A DNA stretch of 64,000 nt from Streptococcus infantis (GCF_000960085.1 NZ_JYGT01000010.1:186001-250000); one strand, 5' to 3'. Positions 29,182-37,045 are shown, counted from the stretch's first letter. Notes: generated by a model not told the origin, from the letters alone. Numbers and translations are program-made.

Positions 29182-29319
29182 TTAGTGTTTATTTCTGCGA
29201 CTAAAGAATCGTTCTCTCTCATATCTGATGTCATTGCGAATACTAACATATAAAAGATGGCTGAGTAAAGCGATTGTGAGACAAGATGCAACAGTCCATA
29301 GAAATTCAATTATTGTCAT
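29182..29319 (-). CDS. Tiny membrane protein (45 aa)
   Basis: Starts MTIIEFLWTVASCLTIALL and ends RRNKH. A single hydrophobic segment (residues 3-27) is followed by an arginine-rich tail (RNDIRYERERFF). It overlaps the upstream tiny gene by 14 bases, so the two are translationally linked. The tail resembles that of its neighbour (RDDIRSEKERK), suggesting duplication or a shared role. Function unknown. Confidence 0.6.
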   Translation of the reverse strand: MTIIEFLWTVASCLTIALLSHLLYVSIRNDIRYERERFFSRRNKH

Positions 29320-29449
29320 TTGTATTCACCATTTTTTGTTTTCTCTCTTTTTCTGATCGGATATCATCTCGAATTGTCATAAATGCAGCATATAGTCCAG
29401 TAAACAGCCAAACAGCCATTAAGATAGTCATAAAAATTGAAAAAATCAT
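29306..29449 (-). CDS. Tiny membrane protein (47 aa)
   Basis: Starts MIFSIFMTILMAVWLFTGL with AAAGGAG 8 bases upstream. One membrane segment (residues 2-25) is followed by a charged tail (TIRDDIRSEKERKQK). It lies between the DUF2815 gene and the second tiny membrane gene. Possible membrane anchor for the replication complex, by position only. Confidence 0.6.
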   Translation of the reverse strand: MIFSIFMTILMAVWLFTGLYAAFMTIRDDIRSEKERKQKMVNTNDNN

Positions 29450-29466
29450 CGTTCACATCTCCTTTA

Positions 29467-30012
29467 TTAATTCAAAAAGTCATCATCGTCTGTAGCAAAG
29501 TCATCTTCAGCACTTGTACGACCTCCTAGAGGCTCACCATCGCGCAATTTTTGGAGGTTATTAAGACCGCAAGCAATTCCCTTATTTCCGTTTGAATTGA
29601 AAGCGTAGAAGGAGATACTGGCACGTCCATAGATACCGGAATATAACTCTGAAGTATCAATAATTTCTTGACGATTAGCATCAACAATACCAGGTTTATG
29701 TGGAGAGTTCGCATTTACGAAGTAGGCATTGCGATAAGCTTCATCATCAGGACGTTCCAAGTCGCCATCACGAAGTGGAGTTTTCAAAACTTCTAGGGAT
29801 GGAACAGATTTTCCGTTGCCTTTTAGTTTAGATTCGCCTTCTTTGTAGGCCTGCTCAATTGCTGCTTTAATTTTATCAATAGTTTGGACATCATCTTTTG
29901 AAATGATGAGTGACACGCTATACTTTGGTTTACCACCATTAATAGCCTTTGGTTCATTAGCGTTTAAATAACTGAAACGTGTATCTTTACCTGTAATAAC
30001 TTTTGTTGTCAT
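29467..30012 (-). CDS. DUF2815 single-stranded DNA-binding protein
   Basis: A 181-residue OB-fold-type protein of the DUF2815 family, related to T7 gp2.5-like ssDNA-binding proteins. Recognisable segments are GGKPKYSVSLIISK, YGRASISFYAFN and NGNKGIACGLNNLQKL. The acidic C-terminal tail ends DDDDFLN, as expected for an SSB-type docking tail. The same seven residues end the primase-helicase. It lies in the leftward replication operon. Confidence 0.88.
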   Translation of the reverse strand: MTTKVITGKDTRFSYLNANEPKAINGGKPKYSVSLIISKDDVQTIDKIKAAIEQAYKEGESKLKGNGKSVPSLEVLKTPLRDGDLERPDDEAYRNAYFVNANSPHKPGIVDANRQEIIDTSELYSGIYGRASISFYAFNSNGNKGIACGLNNLQKLRDGEPLGGRTSAEDDFATDDDDFLN

Positions 30013-30016
30013 AAGT

Positions 30017-31144
30017 TTAGTCCTCTTTAAAATCTGTTTTTGCTAAGTTCATTTCTTGACGATTATCATCAATTGGAACGAGTGTAGGTTTTCCAATTGG
30101 TTTTATAATTAGATTACCAAGAAGCTCATTAAAGGCTTGTTTTCCAAGCAGTTTAGTCATCCCAGTAATGTTCAGTAGTTTCTTTTCGTAGGGGTCAAAT
30201 CCTGCAGCAGTTACTGTTTGAATTACTTTATTTTCATCTGAGAATTTTCGAATAGAACGTCCTTCAACTAGCTTGTAACCTGGGATTGTATGGCCATTTG
30301 TAGCTAGATTTAAAGCATGATGCTTAACATCGTTAGCCCATGTTATCAATAGTTCAATTTTGGGTAAAATCTCCGATATATCTTTATTACTGAGAGTAGC
30401 AGGATCAACAAATTCCATCTTGGCAAGTTCTAGATTATCTTCTGCACGCTTGCGGCAGATGCTTTTTATTTTGCAGAACTGGCAGTGTTTTCCTGATTTC
30501 ATTTCTCCCTCACCCCTGAAAGCTAGTTCAGCTTTAGGAGATAGTTCAGTTTCAGCCCAGTGAAGTAGTTTTTCTTTGTCCATTTCAAATGTTGAGACAT
30601 TATTCTTTCGTGGTTGGAAAATAGTCATTGTCACTTTATCAAAACTGTATAAGTCTTCAAACATTTCCAAAGCACCTATTGCATAGCACATCATTTGGGG
30701 GTTATGGTCAGCATCAACCAGTACACCGAGACCGTGTTTATAATCGATGATTTGTAGCAAACCATCAGCCACAATAATACAGTCTCCTGTTCCAAAACCT
30801 TCTGGAACCCATTTTGAGAAATCTAGTCGCTGTTCAACAAGAACGGTTGGATCTCTAGAATATGTTTTTGCGATTTCTATCTGTTCAACTACATAGTTCC
30901 GATATTCTTCTGCGCAATGTTGCATTTCCTCGTTATAGAAAGTTAAGTTTTCAGTAGGATCACGCGCCTTACGTCCAAGTGCAGTTTCAACTAAATAGGC
31001 ACACAACTCATGGGCATCTGTTCCTTCCAAAGCATACGTTGATACCTTATCTTCTAGTTTTTCGGTTAATCTTACTGATGGTGGACAATTTAGCCATCTA
31101 TGAGAAGCAGAAGCGGATAATACAGCATGATTAGTCAATACCAA
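30017..31144 (-). CDS. DUF2800 PD-(D/E)xK nuclease with probable iron-sulfur cluster
   Basis: A 375-residue RecB/Cas4-like nuclease. The core reads GTGDCIIVADGLLQIIDYKHG (Asp, then Asp-Tyr-Lys). Four cysteines, C20 in WLNCPPS and three in CQFCKIKSIC, match the split Fe-S staple of AddB and Cas4 proteins. It is probably an exonuclease or recombination enzyme working with the DUF2815 protein. It is 4 bp from that gene and overlaps the 105-residue gene by 14 bases. Confidence 0.85.
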   Translation of the reverse strand: MVLTNHAVLSASASHRWLNCPPSVRLTEKLEDKVSTYALEGTDAHELCAYLVETALGRKARDPTENLTFYNEEMQHCAEEYRNYVVEQIEIAKTYSRDPTVLVEQRLDFSKWVPEGFGTGDCIIVADGLLQIIDYKHGLGVLVDADHNPQMMCYAIGALEMFEDLYSFDKVTMTIFQPRKNNVSTFEMDKEKLLHWAETELSPKAELAFRGEGEMKSGKHCQFCKIKSICRKRAEDNLELAKMEFVDPATLSNKDISEILPKIELLITWANDVKHHALNLATNGHTIPGYKLVEGRSIRKFSDENKVIQTVTAAGFDPYEKKLLNITGMTKLLGKQAFNELLGNLIIKPIGKPTLVPIDDNRQEMNLAKTDFKED

Positions 31145-31448
31145 TACCTCCAGCTTCTTCCATTAAAGCTGAGTAGTTTTTAGGATCTAATTTTGAAAGT
31201 GAATCAGCACCATAAGCTTTTAACAAAGCTCGAATCTCATTTTTAAATCCTTCACTAGCTTTTGTAGCAAGCACACCACGAAGTTCTTCGAGAGTAACAT
31301 GTCTTGGTTCTTCCATAACTTTTTCGTGACTTGAAGAAGTGTTTTCCTTAGATAGTAGTTCTTGAAATTCTTCTATAATTCTTAACTGGCACTTTGCTGA
31401 TTCCTTCATTTCATTTAATAAGTCATTCAGTTGTTTCATTTTGCTCAT
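31131..31448 (-). CDS. Conserved phage replication-operon protein (105 aa)
   Basis: Helical, charged protein with the C-terminal pattern LEELRGVLATKASEGFKNEIRALLKAYGADSLSKLDP. I recall this pattern in the same operon position in related phages, sometimes mislabelled as rRNA biogenesis protein rrp5. The function is unknown; an SSB- or nuclease-associated role is possible from its place before the DUF2800 gene. Confidence 0.7.
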   Translation of the reverse strand: MSKMKQLNDLLNEMKESAKCQLRIIEEFQELLSKENTSSSHEKVMEEPRHVTLEELRGVLATKASEGFKNEIRALLKAYGADSLSKLDPKNYSALMEEAGGIGID

Positions 31449-31557
31449 ATTGTTCGTCCTCCTTGATTTTTTTAGCTAGTTGTTTTGAGATAACACTGAT
31501 GGCAGTTAGTGTATCTACTAATTGTTCATCGTGTTCAATCAATTGTTCTTTTGTCAT
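31423..31557 (-). CDS. Small protein (44 aa), first gene of the leftward replication operon
   Basis: Starts MTKEQLIEHDEQLVDTLTAI, with AGGAGG 7 bases ahead, and overlaps the next gene by 26 bases. It is highly charged and predicted as one or two helices, with no family recognised. Tight coupling to the 105-residue gene supports that it is real. Confidence 0.65.
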   Translation of the reverse strand: MTKEQLIEHDEQLVDTLTAISVISKQLAKKIKEDEQYEQNETTE

Positions 31558-31575
31558 TTCACATCCTCCTATCTT

Positions 31576-31605
31576 TATAGGTAAGAATCACTTTATAATT
31601 TCCGG
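31576..31605 (-). promoter_or_regulatory. Bipartite element copy 1 (CCGGAA-N16-TACCTATA)
   Basis: Read on the minus strand, CCGGAA is followed after exactly 16 bases by TACCTATA, directly ahead of the 44-residue gene's ribosome site. At this distance a start site would fall inside the ribosome site, so this copy may be a regulator site rather than a promoter. Confidence 0.6.
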
Positions 31606-31650
31606 ATTTTAAAAAATATTTTTCTATTTGATTTCTAATTCTTACACCTG

Positions 31651-31680
31651 TATAGGTAAAAAGAGATGATTGAATTCCGG
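31651..31680 (-). promoter_or_regulatory. Bipartite element copy 2 (CCGGAA-N16-TACCTATA)
   Basis: Same orientation as copy 1 and the same 30-bp length, about 95 bp before the leftward operon. The 16 intervening bases differ from the other copies, so only the two blocks are conserved. Confidence 0.6.
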
Positions 31681-31778
31681 TTTTTTCAAAAATTAATAAA
31701 AAATTTAAAACAAAGAAAACTCTCCCTTTGACATAAAAAGGAAGAGTAATTTTTTTTTTGAAATAAATTTCTACTGAA

Positions 31779-31808
31779 CCGGAAAATAGCAGGCAATTTT
31801 TACCTATA
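31779..31808 (+). promoter_or_regulatory. Bipartite element copy 3 (CCGGAA-N16-TACCTATA)
   Basis: Opposite orientation, pointing to the primase-helicase gene whose start lies 56 bp downstream. Together with copies 1 and 2 it makes a symmetrical divergent control region (31558-31864) without genes. Confidence 0.6.
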
Positions 31809-31864
31809 AAAGTAGAAAGAGAAATAGACTCTCAATTTATTAGCAGATTAAGGAGGAGTTGCGG

Positions 31865-34150
31865 ATGCAATTTTCGTTATATCATTCTGGAAAGACAGGT
31901 ATCCAAACAAGTACTGTATATCCCAATGAAGTCAGAATAACAGATGACAAATCATTATTGAATACAGTTCAATACGATCATGTAGGTGCAGAGTTTACCA
32001 ATCATACTCGCTCAAACTCAAATTTTATAAAATCAGATGTTATTGTCATGGATATTGATAATGACAAGACTGATAACCCTAACGAGTGGGTTACAGAAGA
32101 GAACATTAAAGAAATCTTTATTGATTATGACTTTGCTCTAGTTACTAGCCGAAATCATATGTTGTCTAAGGGTGCCATGATAGCACGTCCAAAATTTCAT
32201 ATTTATTTCCCAATTAAAGAAACGAACGATAGGGAGGCTTATGTAGCTATGAAAGAAGAGCTCACGAATAGGTATCAATTTTTTGATGATAATGCAAAAG
32301 ATGCAGCAAGGTTCTTCTTTGGCAATCCGAATGCAAAAGTCATATGGAATGATTCCTGGATGACTATCGACGAAGGTTTACTTCAACTTAATTCTATAGA
32401 GCTAGAAGAAGATTTTGATGCTGACTTATATAGACCACCTAAAGGACCTATCGCTGAGGGAAGTCGAAATTCAACCATGTCAGTTTTTGCGGCTAAAATT
32501 CTTAAAAGATTAGGAGTTACACAAGAAGCAAGAAGTGGTTTTGATGAGCAGGCATCTAGATGTGAACCGCCATTAGAAAAATCTGAACTAGATACAATCT
32601 GGGGAAGTGCAGTTCGATTTTACAATAAGACTATTAAAGCTTCAGATGATTATATTTCACCAGATAGTTTCAATAGGCCTTCTTTAAAACCGGATGATTT
32701 TTCTGATATCGGAGAAGCCGGAGTATTAGCTAGAGAGTATGGCGATGTTTTAGCTTATACAAATGCGACAGACTATTTAACTTTTAATGGTCAGTATTGG
32801 AAAGAAGATAAACAATTGGCCATAGGAAAGGTTCTTGAGTTTATGGACTTTCAACTAGCAGATGCTCTTAAACAATACGAAAAGTCCGTTATAGAGTTAG
32901 TCAACTCCGGAATTGATGAATCAGTAGTTCGTGAAGGTGGTAAAGCTCTTGCTAAAGTGATTGAAACACCGATTCAACAAAAACTTCATTCTATTTATCT
33001 TTCCTCAAAATCTTATTATCAGTTTGTTATGAAACGAAGAGATTATCGCTATATTACTGCGACTCATAATACTGCAAAACCAATGCTAGCCATTGATTTA
33101 TCAGAACTTGATAAGGACGATATGTTGCTCAATACTCCTAACGCTACCTACAACTTAAGAAATGGACTTAGGGATTACCATGAACATGACCCAAAAGACT
33201 ACATCACTAAGATAACCACTGTTTCTCCAGGTGATGAAGGCTTGGGATTATGGAAGGAAACTTTAGCTACTTTTTTCTGTAATGACCAGGAGTTGATTGA
33301 TTATGTACAGGAAATCATCGGTATGACAGCAATCGGAAAAGTCTATCAAGAACATATGATTATCGCTTATGGCGGAGGAGCAAATGGGAAATCAACCTTT
33401 TGGAATACAATCGCTAGAGTACTTGGAAGCTATTCTGGCAAATTATCTGCAGATGCTTTAACCATGAATAATAAACGAAATGTGAGTCCAGAACTTGCTG
33501 AGTTAAAAGGGAAACGACTTGTAATAGCTTCTGAAATGGCAGAAGGAATGAGATTGAATACTGCAGTTGTGAAACAAATTACCTCAACTGACGAAATTCA
33601 AGCAGAAAAGAAGTATAAGGATCCATTCCATTTTGTTCCATCTCATACGCTGGTACTTTATACGAATCATTTACCAAAAGTTGGAGCGAACGACGATGGA
33701 ACTTGGCGACGTTTGGTTGTTATTCCATTTAATGCCAAAATTACTGGCCGTTCAGATATTAAGAATTTTGCGGATTATCTGTACGATAACGCTGGATCAG
33801 CAATTTTATCGTGGATTATTGAAGGAGCGGAAAAAGCCATCAAAGCAAATTTTAAAACATCAGTTCCAAAAGCAGTAACAAATTCTGTCAAATCCTACCG
33901 TGAAGCTAATGACTGGTTGGGGCATTTCATCAATGAAAGTTGTGAAGTGGGAGAAAAATTAAGTGAGAAATCAGGAGAACTGTACAGTAAATATCGTGCA
34001 TATTGCCTTCAAAATTTAGAATACACACGAAGTACAACCGATTTCTATGCTGCACTTAATCAAGCCGGTTATGAACGAAAGCGAACTAATAAAGGGAATT
34101 TTATTATGGGGTTAACATTAAAAGCTGATGACGATGATTTTCTAAACTAA
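31865..34150 (+). CDS. Phage primase-helicase (D5/P4 superfamily 3 type)
   Basis: A 761-residue replication initiator-type protein. The N-terminal part is primase-polymerase-like (SDVIVMDIDND, RNHMLSKGAMIARPKFHIYFP). The middle has the D5 N-terminal region, and the SF3 helicase has GGGANGKST (about 503-511), LKGKRLVIASEMAEG and the sensor LVLYTNHLPKV. The ATG at 31865 is chosen because AGGAGG lies 8 bases ahead; the in-frame TTG at 31859 is too close. The C-terminus ends DDDDFLN, identical to the DUF2815 tail. Confidence 0.93.
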   Translation: MQFSLYHSGKTGIQTSTVYPNEVRITDDKSLLNTVQYDHVGAEFTNHTRSNSNFIKSDVIVMDIDNDKTDNPNEWVTEENIKEIFIDYDFALVTSRNHMLSKGAMIARPKFHIYFPIKETNDREAYVAMKEELTNRYQFFDDNAKDAARFFFGNPNAKVIWNDSWMTIDEGLLQLNSIELEEDFDADLYRPPKGPIAEGSRNSTMSVFAAKILKRLGVTQEARSGFDEQASRCEPPLEKSELDTIWGSAVRFYNKTIKASDDYISPDSFNRPSLKPDDFSDIGEAGVLAREYGDVLAYTNATDYLTFNGQYWKEDKQLAIGKVLEFMDFQLADALKQYEKSVIELVNSGIDESVVREGGKALAKVIETPIQQKLHSIYLSSKSYYQFVMKRRDYRYITATHNTAKPMLAIDLSELDKDDMLLNTPNATYNLRNGLRDYHEHDPKDYITKITTVSPGDEGLGLWKETLATFFCNDQELIDYVQEIIGMTAIGKVYQEHMIIAYGGGANGKSTFWNTIARVLGSYSGKLSADALTMNNKRNVSPELAELKGKRLVIASEMAEGMRLNTAVVKQITSTDEIQAEKKYKDPFHFVPSHTLVLYTNHLPKVGANDDGTWRRLVVIPFNAKITGRSDIKNFADYLYDNAGSAILSWIIEGAEKAIKANFKTSVPKAVTNSVKSYREANDWLGHFINESCEVGEKLSEKSGELYSKYRAYCLQNLEYTRSTTDFYAALNQAGYERKRTNKGNFIMGLTLKADDDDFLN

Positions 34151-34429
34151 TGACTTACACAAGTGAGGGTATATCTCCACTAGATTTTAAATCAAGTGTT
34201 TTTGGAGTGTAAGTCGTTGAAGTATTCAGTGAAAAATAATTTATGAAGTATGGTCAAAAAGTTTATGGATTAAGTTCCACGACTTCCATTTCTTTGTTTA
34301 GTGTAAGTCAATGATGGTCTTTTCTAAAACTATCTCTATAGGAAATTTAACTAAGAAAAAGTATATAAGGAAAGTTTAGGAAATGACCTCATTAGACCTC
34401 CACCATTTAAATCTGATGAGAGGACAAGA
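34151..34429. other. Gene-free block with iteron-like GTGTAAGTC repeats
   Basis: The 280 bp between primase and VRR-NUC hold GACTTACAC (34152-34160) and GTGTAAGTC at 34207 and 34301, the last two followed by GTTGA and AATGA. The first and second form an inverted pair. No good reading frame is present. An origin or a regulatory region are both possible. Confidence 0.4.
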
Positions 34430-34711
34430 ATGAGAGAAAAAGTGATTGAACAAAAGTTAGCAAGCGAGGTTTTAAAGCGTGGTGGTATCTGTCCAAAGTG
34501 GGTATCACCTTCCTTTTCAGGAGTACCTGACCGACTGGTATTCTTACCCAATGGCAAGTTTGGTTTGGTGGAAGTAAAAGCACCTAATCAACATCCTAGA
34601 GCTTTGCAGGTGTCACGGCATAAGCTATTTGAACGTTTAGGATTTCGAGTCTATGTTTTAGATAATAAGAAAGATATTGAGGGGATATTGGATGAAATTG
34701 AAACTGCATGA
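34430..34711 (+). CDS. VRR-NUC domain nuclease
   Basis: A 93-residue stand-alone VRR-NUC protein of the PD-(D/E)xK superfamily: GVPDRLVFLPNGKFGLVEVKAP carries the Asp and Glu-x-Lys, with QVSRHKLFERLGFRVYVL after it. Such proteins usually sit before an SNF2-type helicase in phages, as here. It overlaps the helicase start by 20 bases. Confidence 0.92.
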   Translation: MREKVIEQKLASEVLKRGGICPKWVSPSFSGVPDRLVFLPNGKFGLVEVKAPNQHPRALQVSRHKLFERLGFRVYVLDNKKDIEGILDEIETA

Positions 34712-36059
34712 CTATCAAGAAGTCACCAAAGACTTCATCATAAAAACTCCTTATGCAGCAGTCATTTTAGACATGGGGATGGGAAAAACAGCTACAACCT
34801 TATCAGCTATTAATGAACTGATGTTTGATCGCTATGAAATTCATAAAGTACTGGTGATTGCTCCGCTTAGAGTCGCAAATACAGTATGGAGTGACGAAAT
34901 AGAGCAGTGGCAAGGACTGTCTCATTTGAGATATTCAAAAATTATAGGCAGTCCCAAACAACGACAAGAAGCACTACAAAAAGATGCGGATATCTACATC
35001 GTAAATCGTGAAAACATCCCTTGGTTAGTTGAACAGTGTCATCCTCATTTCAAGTGGGATATGATTGTCATTGATGAATTAAGTTCATTCAAATCATGGC
35101 AATCAAAACGTTTTAAAGCTTTTATGGCTATGCGCCCCTACATGAAACGAGTGGTAGGTTTAACAGGCACACCGAGTTCCAACGGATTGATGGATTTGTT
35201 TGCGGAGTTCAAAGTCATAGATGGTGGTGTCCGTTTGGGACGTTTTATTGGAGAATATCGAAGTCGTTATTTTAGAGAGGGACGTAGAAATGGAAATGTC
35301 GTTTATGAATATATTCCAATGGACTATGCAGAGTGTCAAATCTTTGACAAGATTGATGACATCACAATTTCTATGAGAGCGATGGATTATCTACAAATGC
35401 CAACATTAATCTCAACGAAAAAATCAGTCCATCTAACAAATGCAGAAGCAAAAAAATATAAAGAGTTTAAAAAGGAATCTGTTATTTCTGATTCTAACGA
35501 AATTGAAGTAACGGCAGCAAATGCTGCTAGTTTATCCAATAAACTGGTTCAAATGGCAAATGGTGCAGTTTATTCTGATGATCATAGAATTATCAAGTTA
35601 CATGATCAAAAACTAGATGCACTTGAAGATATTATCGAAGCAGCAAATGGAGAACCTGTGTTGGTTGCTTATTGGTTCAAGCATGATTTACTTCGTATTC
35701 AAGAACGATTGAACAAGCTTAGGGTTAAAAGTACAGTTCTTAAAAGTGAAACTGATATTCATGAATGGAATAAAGGGAACATCACTGTTGGTTTGCTACA
35801 CCCAGCTAGTGCAGGACATGGTCTAAATTTACAAAAGGGAGGTCATCACTTAGTGTGGTTTGGGTTAACTTGGTCTCTTGAACTTTACCAACAAACAAAT
35901 GCTAGACTTTGGCGTCAAGGGCAACAATCAAACACAGTCATTATCCAACATATTGTAACGGAAGGTACAATTGATGATGATATTCTAAAAGCTTTAACTG
36001 CCAAGGACGCACAACAATCACGTTTGATTGAAGCAGTAAAAGCACAAGTAGGAGGATGA
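34692..36059 (+). CDS. SNF2/DEAD-type helicase
   Basis: A 455-residue superfamily 2 helicase. Walker A is LDMGMGKTATT, box II VIDELSSFK, motif III GLTGTPSSNG, and the C-terminal lobe has AGHGLNLQKGG and QQTNARLWRQGQ. The ATG at 34692 is chosen because AGGGGAT precedes it at good distance. Works with VRR-NUC in recombination or replication restart; the exact role is unknown. Confidence 0.93.
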   Translation: MKLKLHDYQEVTKDFIIKTPYAAVILDMGMGKTATTLSAINELMFDRYEIHKVLVIAPLRVANTVWSDEIEQWQGLSHLRYSKIIGSPKQRQEALQKDADIYIVNRENIPWLVEQCHPHFKWDMIVIDELSSFKSWQSKRFKAFMAMRPYMKRVVGLTGTPSSNGLMDLFAEFKVIDGGVRLGRFIGEYRSRYFREGRRNGNVVYEYIPMDYAECQIFDKIDDITISMRAMDYLQMPTLISTKKSVHLTNAEAKKYKEFKKESVISDSNEIEVTAANAASLSNKLVQMANGAVYSDDHRIIKLHDQKLDALEDIIEAANGEPVLVAYWFKHDLLRIQERLNKLRVKSTVLKSETDIHEWNKGNITVGLLHPASAGHGLNLQKGGHHLVWFGLTWSLELYQQTNARLWRQGQQSNTVIIQHIVTEGTIDDDILKALTAKDAQQSRLIEAVKAQVGG

Positions 36060-36060
36060 T

Positions 36061-36543
36061 ATGGATAAAGTAGACTACTATTTTCAACACTATCAAGATG
36101 CAAAAAGAGATTTAACAATTGCAAAGAACTTGATTGAAAACTATAAACCCATTTCAGAAGATGCTTTTCTCTATTCTCTTGCTACTAGACAGACAAATGA
36201 AGAACGTGTTAAGACGAGTAAAACTAATGTTAGGACAGAAAATATGGCTCTATCTTTTCATGATAAGTTCTTAGCAGAGGAAAGAGAATATCAGGAGTCA
36301 TTGTTTGAAAAGTACTGTCATTTAAAAACCGATCTCGATTTCTTTGAACTTGCTGTTTCTTCTGTTGATGAAATTATGAGAGATGTAGTAGTTGATTTAG
36401 TCTTAGCTGGATTGACATGGGATGAGTTACTACCTAAGCATAATGTTTCTAGAATGACAGTTAGTCGATATAGACAAAAAGCCTTAAAACAAGTAAAAGA
36501 ATATTACCGTTTCGCAGGAAAAACCTTGAGTATAAATGGATAA
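36061..36543 (+). CDS. Sigma-4/ArpU-like regulator (160 aa)
   Basis: The C-terminal part (LAGLTWDELLPKHNVSRMTV, then SRYRQKALKQV) is a sigma region 4-type helix-turn-helix. The N-terminal two thirds are helical. Such proteins at the end of the early region usually activate phage late genes. It lies one base after the helicase stop with AGGAGG ahead. Directly downstream are six tandem 11-bp repeats and an extended -10, its most likely target. Confidence 0.75.
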   Translation: MDKVDYYFQHYQDAKRDLTIAKNLIENYKPISEDAFLYSLATRQTNEERVKTSKTNVRTENMALSFHDKFLAEEREYQESLFEKYCHLKTDLDFFELAVSSVDEIMRDVVVDLVLAGLTWDELLPKHNVSRMTVSRYRQKALKQVKEYYRFAGKTLSING

Positions 36544-36544
36544 T

Positions 36545-36610
36545 GATACTAGGGTGTTACTAAGGTGGTACTACCCTGTTACTAAGTTGTTACTAAGATG
36601 GTACTGCTTT
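36545..36610. repeat. Six perfectly phased 11-bp repeats (GNTACTANNNT)
   Basis: Units begin at 36545, 36556, 36567, 36578, 36589 and 36600 with no gap: GATACTAGGGT, GTTACTAAGGT, GGTACTACCCT, GTTACTAAGTT, GTTACTAAGAT, GGTACTGCTTT. The last unit covers the place where a -35 would be for the downstream extended -10. This is a typical activator array. Confidence 0.85.
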
Positions 36611-36623
36611 TTAAAAATGACTG

Positions 36624-36632
36624 TGATATACT
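36624..36632 (+). promoter_or_regulatory. Extended -10 downstream of the 11-bp array
   Basis: TGATATACT follows the array by 13 bp and has no -35 of its own, as in activator-dependent promoters. Confidence 0.65.
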
Positions 36633-36670
36633 TAAGATGTCAAAAAAGATAAAAAATCTGCTAATTTCAC

Positions 36671-36699
36671 TGGATAAAATTATGGTTCTACGGTAATAT
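36671..36699 (+). promoter_or_regulatory. Promoter family member A (TGGATA-N17-TAATAT)
   Basis: TGGATA preceded by AC, spaced 17 bp from TAATAT, 29 bp before the start of the 75-residue gene. Shared with members B (36986) and C (41786). Confidence 0.6.
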
Positions 36700-36728
36700 A
36701 CACCTAGAAAAACAAGAGGAGAAGAACC

Positions 36729-36956
36729 ATGTGGACTAGAGGTCAGATTCATTATCACGAACAAATAGTTGATTACATAGCAAAAGTCAGTGACCAACCA
36801 TCAGATGTAGGTATTGATTTAGGATGTGTATTCAAATTAGAGGTTGAGGTTGCTGAAAAGACTATCATTTCTTATGACAGAGGATGGGATATCTACCCAG
36901 AATCTGATGAACAGGAAGCTATACTTGAAGTGGTTTTGAAAGCTTTAAAAGTTTAA
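36729..36956 (+). CDS. Small phage protein (75 aa), unknown
   Basis: Acidic soluble protein, starting MWTRGQIHYHEQIVDYIAKV, with AGAGGAG ahead. No family recognised. It is the first of three small genes that each follow the same unusual promoter, so it is probably expressed independently of the surrounding operons. Confidence 0.65.
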   Translation: MWTRGQIHYHEQIVDYIAKVSDQPSDVGIDLGCVFKLEVEVAEKTIISYDRGWDIYPESDEQEAILEVVLKALKV

Positions 36957-36985
36957 AAATATCTTTAAAATAATGCACAAATGAC

Positions 36986-37014
36986 TGGATATATCCCGAT
37001 TTTAGAGGTAATAT
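36986..37014 (+). promoter_or_regulatory. Promoter family member B (TGGATA-N17-TAATAT)
   Basis: Same layout as member A, with TTTAGAGG directly before the -10, as in member C (TTTAGAGT). The ATG at 37013 lies within the -10 and is therefore not the start of the next gene. Confidence 0.6.
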
Positions 37015-37045
37015 GATTACAACAAAAAAGAAAGAGTATAAAACC

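Noticed and set aside
29124..29309. A 61-codon minus-strand frame starting MNFYGLLHL
   Set aside because: It crosses the terminator stem and competes with the better-supported 45-codon frame, which is coupled to its neighbour.
31724..31760. TTGACA at about 31729 as a standard promoter for the primase gene
   Set aside because: No -10 hexamer follows at 16-18 bp; only a T-run is present.
34243..34314. A 23-codon frame in the gap after the primase gene
   Set aside because: No ribosome site, very short, and it overlaps the repeat; treated as non-coding.
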